A DNA stretch of 64,000 nt from Streptomyces monashensis (lineage in GTDB: Bacteria > Actinomycetota > Actinomycetes > Streptomycetales > Streptomycetaceae): contig NZ_MLYO01000035.1 of the NCBI RefSeq assembly GCF_001866665.1, forward strand, positions 172,167-236,166. Direction: 5' to 3'. The position numbers and the translations under genes are program-made. Of the stretch, positions 23,617 through 33,885 are shown one piece after another (the first letter of the stretch is position 1; each line of letters opens with the position of its first letter). The notes under the pieces are model-generated. The model did not search any database. It was not told the DNA's origin and saw nothing but the letters and a program-made list of their open reading frames with translations.

Positions 23617-24192
23617 TCAGACGTTGACGCCGAAGTCCTGGGCGATGCCGCGCAGCCCGGACGCGTAGCCCTGGCCGATGGCGCGGAACTTCCACTCCGC
23701 GCCGTTCCGGTACAGCTCGCCGAAGACCATCGCGGTCTCGGTGGAGGCGTCCTCGCTCAGGTCGTAGCGGGCGATCTCCTGGCCGCCGGCCTGGTTCAGC
23801 ACCCGGATGTAGGCGTTGCGGACCTGGCCGAAGGACTGCTGGCGGTTCTCCGCGTCGTAGATCGACACCGGAAAGACGATCTTCTCGATGTCGGCCGGGA
23901 CGCCGGCCAGGTTGACCTTGATGGCCTCGTCGTCGCCCTCGCCCTCACCGGTGAGGTTGTCACCGGTGTGCTCGACGGAGCCGTCGGGGCTCTTGAGGTT
24001 GTTGAAGAAGACGAAGTGCTGGTCGCTCGCGACCTTGCCGGCGTTGTTCAGCAGCAGCGCGCTGGCGTCGAGGTCGAAGTCGCTGCCGGTCGTGGTGCGG
24101 GCGTCCCAGCCCAGACCGACGAGGACCGCGGTCAGGCCCGGGGCCTCCTTCGTCAGCGATACGTTGCCGCCCTTGCTGAGGCTGACTCCCAC
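23617..24192 (-). CDS. terD: TerD-family stress protein (tandem paralogue)
   Basis: This 191-residue TerD protein has all family blocks: GVSLSKGGNVSLTKEAPGL, GLGWDARTTTG, FDLDASALLLNNAGK, the intact Ca2+ loop GDNLTGEGEGDDE and YRNGAEWKFRAIGQGYASG. The frame extends further upstream, but the GTG at 24192 gives the conserved N terminus and has GGAGGACTC directly before it. It is the promoter-proximal gene of the minus-strand Ter series, with a 103-base gap to the second TerD gene. Streptomycetes use such TerD proteins in stress tolerance and normal differentiation. Confidence 0.92.
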   Translation of the reverse strand: MGVSLSKGGNVSLTKEAPGLTAVLVGLGWDARTTTGSDFDLDASALLLNNAGKVASDQHFVFFNNLKSPDGSVEHTGDNLTGEGEGDDEAIKVNLAGVPADIEKIVFPVSIYDAENRQQSFGQVRNAYIRVLNQAGGQEIARYDLSEDASTETAMVFGELYRNGAEWKFRAIGQGYASGLRGIAQDFGVNV

Positions 24193-24331
24193 GAGTCCTC
24201 CATGTGGTGTCCAGGGGCGGGGAGCCCCGTCGTGCTTCGGATACGGGATCAACGTGCCGATCCTAGTGACGGGTTCCCGCCCCCCGCAGACCCTGGACCC
24301 GACGACGCACAGGTGTCGGCCCACGGTCGGC

Positions 24332-24790
24332 CTACAGGGTGTCGAGCGCCTTCACGTACTCGTCCAGGTCACGCGCGTCCGGCAGACCGTTGACCACGGT
24401 CCAGCGCACGACGCCCTCCTTGTCGATGATGAAGGTGCCCCGCACGGCGCAACCCTTGTCCTCGTCGAAGACGCCGTACGCGCGCGAGACGTTGCCGTGC
24501 GGCCAGAAGTCGCTCAGCAGCGGGTACTCCAGGCTCTCCTGCTCGGCGAAGACACGCAGGGTGTGGATGGAGTCGTTGGAGACGGCGAGCACCTGGGTGT
24601 CGCGGTCGGCGAACTTCGGCAGGTTGTCGCGCAGCTCGCACAGCTCGCCGGTGCACACACCGGTGAAGGCGAAGGGGTAGAAGAGCAGGACGACCTTCTT
24701 CTCGCCGCGGAAGTCCGAGAGCTTCACGGTGGCGCCGTGGTTGTCCTTGAGCTCGAAATCAGGGGCCTTGTCGCCGACCTGGATCGCCAT
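24332..24790 (-). CDS. ahpE: AhpE-type peroxiredoxin with extra cysteines
   Basis: This is a 152-residue thioredoxin-fold peroxidase. DKAPDFELKDNHG opens the domain, and FYPFAFTGVCTGELCELRD (about residues 38-56) holds the peroxidatic Cys and the conserved Thr. AVSNDSIHTLRVFAEQ and GTFIIDKEGVVRWTVVNGL complete the family pattern. Mycobacterial AhpE is a one-Cys enzyme. Here a second Cys lies five residues after the first and a third in EDKGCAVRG, so a disulfide cycle is possible. Neighbouring DUF3052 and aceE reproduce the mycobacterial order around Rv2238c-Rv2241. TTTCCC-flanked GGGAAACATCCCG precedes the ATG. Confidence 0.85.
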   Translation of the reverse strand: MAIQVGDKAPDFELKDNHGATVKLSDFRGEKKVVLLFYPFAFTGVCTGELCELRDNLPKFADRDTQVLAVSNDSIHTLRVFAEQESLEYPLLSDFWPHGNVSRAYGVFDEDKGCAVRGTFIIDKEGVVRWTVVNGLPDARDLDEYVKALDTL

Positions 24791-24841
24791 CGGGATGTTT
24801 CCCTTTCGGTGGGCTGTTCGGAGGAGAACAGCCTACGGCGA

Positions 24842-24878
24842 CGGGGGCGGCGGTCACCCGGAGGGACCGCCGCCCCCG
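24842..24878. terminator. Terminator after the DUF3052 gene
   Basis: Perfect 14-bp arms (CGGGGGCGGCGGTC and complement) surround a nine-base loop, 24 bases past the DUF3052 stop on the minus strand and before the peroxiredoxin gene. The two genes are therefore likely separate transcripts. Confidence 0.75.
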
Positions 24879-24901
24879 CCTCGTTCACCTGCGGGAGACC
24901 G

Positions 24902-25327
24902 TCAGCGCTTGGCGCCCTTCGGGGACAGCAGCTTGGTGCCGTTCCAGTCCTTGCCCGCGCTGATGCTCTTGGTCTGCGACAGGCCGGCCGTCTGCGTCGC
25001 CTCGTTGATGTCGCTGGGTTCGACGTACCCGTCCCGGCCGGTCTTCGGCGTCAGCAGGACGATGTGGCCGTCCTCTTCGAGGAACCCGATGGCATCGACC
25101 AGCGCGTCCGTCAGGTCGCCGTCCTCGTCACGGAACCACAGCAACACGGCATCGGCCACGTCGTCGTAGTCCTCGTCCACCAGCTCGGTGCCGGTGACCT
25201 GCTCGATGGACTCACGGAGTTCCTGGTCGACGTCTTCGTCGTAGCCGATCTCCTGGACCACCTGGTCGGGCTGGAACCCCAGCCTGACGGCCAGGCTCGT
25301 CTCCGCGTGGTCCGCGGTCGCGCTCAC
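24902..25327 (-). CDS. DUF3052 family protein
   Basis: This is a 141-residue acidic cytoplasmic protein. The family core is RLGFQPDQVVQEIGYDEDV, then DEDYDDVADAVLLWFRDEDGDLTDALVDA, an IVLLTPKTGRDGYVEPSDI strand and the ending LSQTKSISAGKDWNGTKLL. DUF3052 is an actinobacterial family of unknown function, almost always beside aceE (as in mycobacteria, Rv2239c). The GTG at 25327 is chosen over an upstream ATG at 25345 because AGGAGG stands six bases before it. It is transcribed away from aceE across a 399-base intergenic region. Confidence 0.85.
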   Translation of the reverse strand: MSATADHAETSLAVRLGFQPDQVVQEIGYDEDVDQELRESIEQVTGTELVDEDYDDVADAVLLWFRDEDGDLTDALVDAIGFLEEDGHIVLLTPKTGRDGYVEPSDINEATQTAGLSQTKSISAGKDWNGTKLLSPKGAKR

Positions 25328-25503
25328 GGTCTGCCTCCTGATCATGTCTTTGGGAACAACTCAGCCACGCGCGTGCGCGTGATGCTTGGCCGTAGTCCAC
25401 ACGTGCGGGGCGGATCGCGCAAGTACCCGGCCCTCCGGACCGCCGAAACGGTGACGATCCCGACCTTGTCACCGCAACTTCTGGCACCACGCCCCGATCC
25501 AGA

Positions 25504-25518
25504 GTGACCCAAATCACA
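25504..25518. promoter_or_regulatory. Crp-like site in the aceE / DUF3052 intergenic region
   Basis: GTGACCCAAATCACA matches the Crp/FNR-type half-sites GTGA-N6-TCAC almost perfectly. It sits 209 bases before the aceE start in the otherwise gene-free 25328-25726 region, a typical place for carbon-linked control of pyruvate dehydrogenase. Binding is inferred. Confidence 0.5.
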
Positions 25519-25670
25519 CGCATTTGCCTGTTTTGCGGGTCCCCTCTCCCGGCACTCCCCTCTCGGCTCTCCTCGGCTTCCCTCGACTTCGCTCGACGGA
25601 AATCACTGGCGGAGATGACGTACGCGGCCCCGAGGTAGACGATGGGGAACGGTGTAGGCAGGTGCGGACA

Positions 25671-25700
25671 AGCAGAGAACAGCAGAAAACAGCAGAAAAA
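25671..25700 (+). repeat. Three tandem 10-bp repeats in the aceE leader
   Basis: AGCAGAGAAC, AGCAGAAAAC and AGCAGAAAAA follow one another directly, 27 bases before the aceE GTG. Purine-rich repeats are unusual in this GC-rich DNA. They lie in the presumed 5' untranslated region and could affect mRNA stability or initiation. Confidence 0.6.
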
Positions 25701-25726
25701 CGGCCCTCTGACAGGTAAGGAACAGC

Positions 25727-28474
<2,748 letters not shown>

Positions 28475-28520
28475 CGCTGCGCTTCGCTTCGGCCGACGGC
28501 GACCGGGGAGGGCCTGCGGG

Positions 28521-28580
28521 CTCGTGGTCGGGTGCGGGTGACTGCGTGGCCGGTCGCGCGGTTCCCCGCGCCCCTCGGGG
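28521..28580 (+). repeat. Interspersed Streptomyces intergenic element
   Basis: The stretch contains GTGGCCGGTCGCGCGGTTCC followed by CCGCGCCCC and a CGGGG end. This resembles a sequence that recurs many times between genes in Streptomyces (TGGCTGGTCGCGCAGTTCCC type). It lies in the 279-base gap between aceE and the convergent transporter gene, the usual habitat of such elements. No gene is seen in this gap. Confidence 0.5.
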
Positions 28581-28753
28581 AGTTGCGGCTCCGTCGGCCA
28601 AGCGCGCACTGCCCCCTCCGCAGCGCGCGCCGTGGCCCGGCCGTCCTCCCATGCCCTGCGGAGGACTTGACCCACTGTGACCTGCGGCGCGCGCCCGGTG
28701 CGAGGGATCTTGAGCGGCGTCACCCTGATAGGTGAACTCCGCCCGGATCGGCG

Positions 28754-30373
28754 TCAGATGTGACCCACGCCCGCGCCCGCCTCGGCGTTCGCGCCCCGCT
28801 TGGTGAGCAGCGCGACGAGGACGGCGACCGCCGCCACGCCCGCCGCGACCAGGGAGGCGAGGCTCATCCCGGAGATGAACGTGTGGTGCGCGACCTCGGT
28901 GATCTTCGCGGCGACCGGCTCCGGCGTGCCCTTGGGCAGCGGCGCCACACCGACCTGGACCGCCTCGGAGGCCTGGCCCAGCTGGGCCGGGGTCAGCTTC
29001 GGCAGCCCCGCCCCCGTCCAGTTGCCCGCCAGATCGCTGTCCACCTTGGAGGCCATCACGGCGCCGAGCACGGCCGTACCGAGGCTGCCGCCGATCTGCA
29101 TGGCCGCCTGCTGGAGGCCGCCCGCGACACCGGACAGCTCCATGGGGGCGTTGCCGACGATGACCTCGGTGGCGCCGACCATGACCGGCGCGAGGCCGAG
29201 GCCGAGCAGCGCGAACCAGATCGACATGACAGCGCTGCCGGTGTCGGCCTTGAGCGTCGACATGCCGTACATCGCGACGGCGGTCGCGGCCATGCCGCCG
29301 GCCAGCGGGATGCGCGGGCCGAGCTTGGTGATCGCGGCGCCGGCCAGCGGCGAGCCGACGATCATCATGCCGGTGAGCGGCAGCAGGTGCAGACCGGCCT
29401 TGATCGGGGTCAGCCCGTGCACGTTCTGGAGGTAGAACGTCACGAAGAACAGGCCGCCCATGAAGGCGATGGCCATCAGGACCATCAGGACCACACCCGC
29501 CGAGAGCGGGACCGAGCGGAACAGCCCGAGGGGGATCAGCGGTTCGGCGACCTTCGTCTCCCAGACCGAGAAGAGCACGAAGAGCAGGACCGAGGCGGCG
29601 ACGAACGCCCAGGTCCTCCCGTCGCCCCAGCCCCACGACGGGGCCTTGATGAGCGCCCAGACCAGGCAGAACATGGCGCCGGAGAGCAGTGCGATGCCAA
29701 GGACGTCGAAGGAGCGCGGGACGTTCTCTGCGCGGTGGTCGAGCAGGATCAGCAGGCCGAGGACCAGGGCGACGGCGCCGACCGGCACGTTGATGAAGAA
29801 CACGGACTGCCAGCTGACGCGCTCGACGAGGACGCCGCCGAGGATCGGGCCGCCCGCGGTGGAGGCGCCGATCACCATGCCCCAGATGCCGATCGCCATG
29901 TTGAGCTTCTCGGCCGGGAAGGTGGCCCGCAGCAGGCCGAGCGCGGCCGGCATCAGCAGGGCGCCGAACAGGCCCTGGAAGACGCGGAAGGTGACGACGA
30001 CGGCGATGCTGTCGGACAGCCCGATGGCGCCGGAGGCGGCGGCGAAGCCGGTCACGCCGATCAGGAAGGTCTGGCGGTGCCCGAAGCGGTCGCCGAGCTT
30101 GCCCGCGGTGATCAGGGAGACCGCGAGGGCGAGGAAGTATCCGTTGGTGATCCACTGGACGTCGGCGAAGCTCGCGTCGAGGTCCTTCTGGATCGCGGGG
30201 TTCGCGATGGCCACGATGGTGCCGTCGAGGGCCACCATCATGACCCCTACGGCGACCGTGATGAGGGTGAACCACGGATGGCCGCGCAGCCCTGTGGAAG
30301 GGGGCGCCTCGAGCGGGGCCGCCGGCGCCCCGTCCCCCGCCCCCGAGGCGTCGAGAGTGGTCTGACTAGTCAT
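28754..30373 (-). CDS. MFS drug-exporter (DHA2, 14-helix EmrB/QacA type)
   Basis: The transporter has 539 residues and about 14 membrane helices. Motif A appears as AGKLGDRFGHRQTFLIG and motif C (antiporter) as GGPILGGVLVERVSWQSVFFINVP. MMVALDGTIVAIANPAIQKDL carries the helix-1 acidic motif D1 of the DHA2 subgroup. The function is probably proton-coupled export of a toxic organic compound. A divergent TetR gene lies 66 bases away. TAGCCT ends seven bases before the ATG and there is no Shine-Dalgarno sequence, so the message is probably leaderless. Confidence 0.9.
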   Translation of the reverse strand: MTSQTTLDASGAGDGAPAAPLEAPPSTGLRGHPWFTLITVAVGVMMVALDGTIVAIANPAIQKDLDASFADVQWITNGYFLALAVSLITAGKLGDRFGHRQTFLIGVTGFAAASGAIGLSDSIAVVVTFRVFQGLFGALLMPAALGLLRATFPAEKLNMAIGIWGMVIGASTAGGPILGGVLVERVSWQSVFFINVPVGAVALVLGLLILLDHRAENVPRSFDVLGIALLSGAMFCLVWALIKAPSWGWGDGRTWAFVAASVLLFVLFSVWETKVAEPLIPLGLFRSVPLSAGVVLMVLMAIAFMGGLFFVTFYLQNVHGLTPIKAGLHLLPLTGMMIVGSPLAGAAITKLGPRIPLAGGMAATAVAMYGMSTLKADTGSAVMSIWFALLGLGLAPVMVGATEVIVGNAPMELSGVAGGLQQAAMQIGGSLGTAVLGAVMASKVDSDLAGNWTGAGLPKLTPAQLGQASEAVQVGVAPLPKGTPEPVAAKITEVAHHTFISGMSLASLVAAGVAAVAVLVALLTKRGANAEAGAGVGHI

Positions 30374-30380
30374 ACGTTCG

Positions 30381-30439
30381 AGGCTAGTGACAGCCACTGA
30401 CAGTTGACAAACAATTTCACATGTCAGTAACTGACACGT
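30381..30439. promoter_or_regulatory. Overlapping divergent promoters with TetR operator
   Basis: Exporter promoter (minus strand): TTGTCA at 30405-30410, 18 bases, TAGCCT at 30381-30386, then seven bases to the ATG. Repressor promoter (plus strand): TTGACA at 30404-30409, 18 bases, TAACTG at 30428-30433, then six bases to the GTG. The two -35 boxes overlap almost completely. TGTCAGTAACTGACA at 30422-30436 is a perfect inverted repeat (one central base), with further imperfect symmetry extending to 30418-30440. Binding there would block the TetR start and crowd the shared -35 region. Confidence 0.75.
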
Positions 30440-31084
30440 GTGAAAACTCTGCGCGAACGCAAGAAACAGCGCACCCGGGAGTCGCTGCTGCGAGCCGCCC
30501 TCGAACTGTTCACCACCCAGGGGTACGAGCACACCACCGTCGACGAGATCGCCGAGGCCGCCGACGTCTCGCAGCGCACCTTCTTCCGGTACTTCGCCGG
30601 CAAGGAGGACGCGGCGTTCGCGGTGCAGGACATGACCGAACAGCACTTCCTGGCGTGCGTACGGACGCGGCCCGCGCACGAGTCCCCGATGGAGGCGCTG
30701 CGCCAGGCGGTGCTGGAGGGCTGGGACGCGATCCGCGAGACGGTCGAGTCGGCGGTGCCGGTCGAGCTGTATCTGCGCATGTACCGCACGATCGAGTCGA
30801 CGCCGGCGCTGCTCGCCGCGCATCTGCGCCGCTCGGCCGCGACCGAGGAGACGATCGCGCGGCTGCTGGCCGAGCGCGAGGGCGTCGACCCTGACACCGA
30901 CCCCCGGCCGAGGCTGGCGGTGGCCGTGTTCGGCGGCGTGATAAGGGTCACCGAGCGGCAGTGGTGCACGGGCGAGGACTTCAGCCTGGAGTCGATCCGT
31001 CAACTCACCGCGTCCCACCTCGATCTGGTGGGTCCGGCGCTCACCGGCAACTGGCGTGCGAGCGGGGCCGGTAGGCCGGACTGA
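30440..31084 (+). CDS. TetR-family repressor of the divergent exporter
   Basis: This 214-residue regulator begins RERKKQRTRESLLRAALELF and has the helix-turn-helix TTVDEIAEAADVSQRTFFRYFAGKEDAAF (about residues 32-60). The C-terminal ligand domain is helical, as in the MftR/AcrR-like group with a conserved ERQWCTG segment. It is expected to repress itself and the neighbouring MFS exporter through the palindrome that reaches its own start codon. The GTG at 30440 coincides with the predicted transcription start, so the mRNA should be leaderless. The inducer is unknown. Confidence 0.9.
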   Translation: MKTLRERKKQRTRESLLRAALELFTTQGYEHTTVDEIAEAADVSQRTFFRYFAGKEDAAFAVQDMTEQHFLACVRTRPAHESPMEALRQAVLEGWDAIRETVESAVPVELYLRMYRTIESTPALLAAHLRRSAATEETIARLLAEREGVDPDTDPRPRLAVAVFGGVIRVTERQWCTGEDFSLESIRQLTASHLDLVGPALTGNWRASGAGRPD

Positions 31085-31167
31085 CAGGGCGTTCGATCTT
31101 CGACGAAACGTGATACCTGTCACTCGGTTACCGCGAGACCGTCTCGTTCTCCTAGTGTGTCCTCCCA

Positions 31168-32385
31168 GTGACTTCCTTCGACACCTCCCCGCAACTGAAC
31201 GTCTGGCGCGCACTCCTGGCGCTGGCCGTGGTGTTCGTGATGCTCGCGACCACCGGCTGGACCGCCCTGCGCAGCCACCGGGAGTCGACGGCCCTTCAGG
31301 CCTCGCTCTCCGCGTGGGGGCACGGCCGGCTGCACGGCCACCACCTGCCGGACCCCGAGACCGACCCGGCGCGGCTCACCCGTTTCTTCGCGTCGCTCTC
31401 CCCCGCGGACCAGAGCCGCCTCGCCCACCGCTATCCGCTCGCGGTCGGCAACATCAACGGCGCCCCGGTCACCTTGCGCTACAGCGCCAACCGCATCGCG
31501 ATGGAGCAGGCCCGCAAGGTCGAGCAGGAGCGCATGCACGACAGCCGGCTCAGCGCGGCCGGGCACCAGGACGCGGGCCGGCGCATGCACCGCTACGACT
31601 CCCTGCTCACGCCCGGCCGGCAGATCCTCTCCTTCGACCCCGAGGGCACGGGCCGGATCGCCGAGGTGTTCGGAAACCTGGACGCGGCCCGGCGGATCTC
31701 GGTCGTCGTCCCCGGCGTCGACACCGACCTGCTCACGTTCCAGAAGACCAACCGCCCGTACACCGCCCCGGTCGGCATGGCCGAGGCGCTGTACGCGCAG
31801 GAGCGCGAGGCGAGCCCCGGCACCCGTACGGCCGTGATCGCCTGGGCCGACTACACCGCGCCCGACGGGCTCGGCGTGGACGCGGCCACCGGTCTGCGCG
31901 CGGCGGAGGGGGCCCTGCGGCTGAACGCCCTGCTGGACGCCCTGCCCGGCACGGCGCCGGTGACGACGATCTGCCACAGCTACGGCTCGGTGCTCTGCGG
32001 CGTCGCCGCGCACGACATGCCCCGCCGGGTGTCCGACATAGCGGTGGCCGCGAGCCCCGGCATGCGGGTCTCCGAGGCCTCGCATCTGCGCACCGGCGCC
32101 CGGGTGTGGGCGATGCGGGACGCCACCGACTGGATCCAGGACGTGCCGTACCTGGAGCTGGGCGGGCTCGGGCACGGTGCCGACCCGGTGTCCTCGGCGT
32201 TCGGCGCGCGCGTGCTGTCGGCCCGGGACGCCCAGGGCCACGCCGGCTACTTCCAGCCGGGCACGGACAGCCTGCGCAACCTCGCCGCCGTCGGCGTCGG
32301 CGCGTACGACGCGGTGACGTGTGCCCGGGACAACGACGCGTGCCGGGCCGGTGCGCCCGGCACGGCTACGGCCGGACGCGCGTAG
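31168..32385 (+). CDS. DUF1023 alpha/beta-hydrolase, membrane-anchored or exported
   Basis: The protein has 405 residues. An N-terminal hydrophobic segment (VWRALLALAVVFVMLATTGW) is followed by a helical region and an alpha/beta-hydrolase core. Core landmarks are RISVVVPGVDTDLLTFQKT, AVIAWADYTAPDGLG and TTICHSYGSVLCG. The nucleophile elbow reads H-S-Y-G near residue 271, in place of G-x-S-x-G. This is the DUF1023 pattern common in actinobacteria, usually with a lipid or ester substrate not known. VWAMRDATDWI and DAQGHAGYF follow, the latter with the catalytic His. Start codon GTG; TAGTGT lies nine bases upstream. Confidence 0.82.
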   Translation: MTSFDTSPQLNVWRALLALAVVFVMLATTGWTALRSHRESTALQASLSAWGHGRLHGHHLPDPETDPARLTRFFASLSPADQSRLAHRYPLAVGNINGAPVTLRYSANRIAMEQARKVEQERMHDSRLSAAGHQDAGRRMHRYDSLLTPGRQILSFDPEGTGRIAEVFGNLDAARRISVVVPGVDTDLLTFQKTNRPYTAPVGMAEALYAQEREASPGTRTAVIAWADYTAPDGLGVDAATGLRAAEGALRLNALLDALPGTAPVTTICHSYGSVLCGVAAHDMPRRVSDIAVAASPGMRVSEASHLRTGARVWAMRDATDWIQDVPYLELGGLGHGADPVSSAFGARVLSARDAQGHAGYFQPGTDSLRNLAAVGVGAYDAVTCARDNDACRAGAPGTATAGRA

Positions 32386-32451
32386 AAACAGCAGGAAGTG
32401 CGGTCTGCGCGGGTGGCGACGGAGGAGGACGTGCCGCATACGATGAGCCGC

Positions 32452-33300
32452 ATGGGTGACGTACTGGCGGGATTTCATGCCGTCTGGGAGTTCGAGTCCG
32501 ACTCCGTGCTCATCCGTTACGAACGGGGGATTCGGACACCGAAGCTGTTCCAGGCGCTCGGCGAGCGGCGTATCCCGCTGTCGGCTGTCGAGGACGTGAG
32601 CCTCGCCCCGGGCAAGCGCGGCACCGTCGTCCTGCGGCTGCTGCCGCGCGCCGGCGCCGATCCGCTGCTGGAGGCGGCCGACGGGCAGCTCAAGGACGGC
32701 TCCGATCCGTACCGGCTGGTGCTGCCGGCCGAGCGGGAGATGCTCGCCGAGTACTACGTGGACGAGCTGAAGGGGCTGCTGACCGGGTCCGGGCCGGTCG
32801 ACCGTCACCTGGTGGCCGCGCCCGAGGTGCCGCTGCACTTCAAGGCCTACGACGGGAAGGCCTCCTTCGACGGGACCGCCGTGCAGTTCCGCTGGTCCTG
32901 GACGGGCGCGTCCTCGGCGAAGTGGAAGGCGGGCGACCAGAGCTTCGCGGTCGCCGACCTCAGCGGGGTGCAGTGGCGCTCGCCGGAGGTCTTCGAGGGT
33001 CATCTGCGGCTGATCAGGCGCTCGGCAGACTCGGCGGCGGCGCCGCAGGCCGACCAGGACCCGGCGGCCGTGGTCTTCGGGCTGGGGTACGGCCCGGTGC
33101 ACGAGTCGCTGCCGTTCGCCGCGGCCGTCCTGGCGGCCGTACGCACGAGGGGGCCGGTACCGGTGGTACCGGCCCCGGCGCGGCGGGACCCCGCCGACAT
33201 CGCCGAGCGGATCCGGCATCTCGGGGAGCTGCACCAGGCCGGACTGGTCACCGACGAGGAATTCTCCTCCAAGAAGGCCGAGTTGCTGGCCGAGCTGTAG
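32452..33300 (+). CDS. DUF4429 protein with C-terminal SHOCT domain
   Basis: This is a 282-residue soluble protein. It starts MGDVLAGFHAVWEFESDSV and has two copies of the DUF4429 beta-domain (about 1-110 and 115-225), the second with AVQFRWSWTGASSAKWK. The last 35 residues, ERIRHLGELHQAGLVTDEEF with SSKKAELLAEL, are a SHOCT short helical hairpin often used for oligomerisation. The function is unknown. The ATG at 32452 is preferred because TACGAT ends seven bases before it (leaderless pattern). An ATG nine bases upstream is an alternative. Confidence 0.78.
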   Translation: MGDVLAGFHAVWEFESDSVLIRYERGIRTPKLFQALGERRIPLSAVEDVSLAPGKRGTVVLRLLPRAGADPLLEAADGQLKDGSDPYRLVLPAEREMLAEYYVDELKGLLTGSGPVDRHLVAAPEVPLHFKAYDGKASFDGTAVQFRWSWTGASSAKWKAGDQSFAVADLSGVQWRSPEVFEGHLRLIRRSADSAAAPQADQDPAAVVFGLGYGPVHESLPFAAAVLAAVRTRGPVPVVPAPARRDPADIAERIRHLGELHQAGLVTDEEFSSKKAELLAEL

Positions 33301-33332
33301 CGGTTCGGGGGATCCGGGTCAGGGGCTCGGGA

Positions 33333-33788
33333 TCACTTCCCCGCCGCGTAGAAGCTGATCTTGTGGTCCAGGACGGACAGGGTGTCGTGCAGTTCCGCGA
33401 TACGGGTCAGGACGTCCCTGCGGGTCGACTCCAGCAGTTCCTGGCGCTCGGCGTACGTGCTCTCGCCCTCCCGCACCAGCTCCGCGTACCGCACCATGTC
33501 CGCCACCGGCATGCCCGTCAGCCGCAGCTTGGTCACGAAGTCCAGCCAGTCCAGGTCGCGGTTGCTGTAGCGGCGCTGGCCGGTGTGGGAGCGGTCGACG
33601 TGCGGCATCAGCCCGATCCGCTCGTACCAGCGCAGGGTGTGCGCGGTCAGGCCGGTGAACGCGACGACCTCGCTGATCGTGTAGCGGTCCTGGCCGTCGG
33701 GGCGGGGATGGCGTCGGGGTGGGGCGGAGCAGATGTCTGCGGGGGCCGTGCGCGCGGTGTCCGCCGGCTTGGTCTGCATCACCGTCAT
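33333..33788 (-). CDS. MerR-family regulator, autoregulated
   Basis: This 151-residue protein has a disordered first 30 residues, then the MerR winged helix YTISEVVAFTGLTAHTLRWYERIGLM. A dimerisation helix RVREGESTYAERQELLESTR-like segment and a coiled coil to the end (DVLTRIAELHDTLSVLDHKI) follow. There is no metal-type Cys cluster, so it belongs with the organic or aldehyde-responsive (AdhR/BltR-like) group. Its promoter has the 19-bp spacer typical of MerR control. The target may include the divergent acetyltransferase. ATG at 33788 sits six bases after the -10, a leaderless arrangement. Confidence 0.88.
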   Translation of the reverse strand: MTVMQTKPADTARTAPADICSAPPRRHPRPDGQDRYTISEVVAFTGLTAHTLRWYERIGLMPHVDRSHTGQRRYSNRDLDWLDFVTKLRLTGMPVADMVRYAELVREGESTYAERQELLESTRRDVLTRIAELHDTLSVLDHKISFYAAGK

Positions 33789-33794
33789 GGCCCC

Positions 33795-33825
33795 ACGCTA
33801 TGACCTTCGAGTGCACTCCAGGCAA
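33795..33825 (-). promoter_or_regulatory. MerR-type promoter with operator between -35 and -10
   Basis: On the minus strand TTGCCT (33820-33825) and TAGCGT (33795-33800) are separated by 19 bases, the over-long spacer characteristic of MerR-activated promoters. The spacer holds CCTGGAGTGCACTCGAAGG, a dyad centred on 33813/33814 with perfect GAGTGCACTC core. The MerR gene starts six bases after the -10. Confidence 0.8.
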
Positions 33826-33885
33826 GCGGAACCCGGTAAGAAATACGAGGGACGTACGCCGGGGCGGTTGGTTAGCGTGCGCCGC

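Noticed and set aside
15415..24192. Ter region as a horizontally acquired resistance island
   Set aside because: Base composition and codon use match the surroundings, and there is no integrase, transposase, tRNA junction or flanking repeat.
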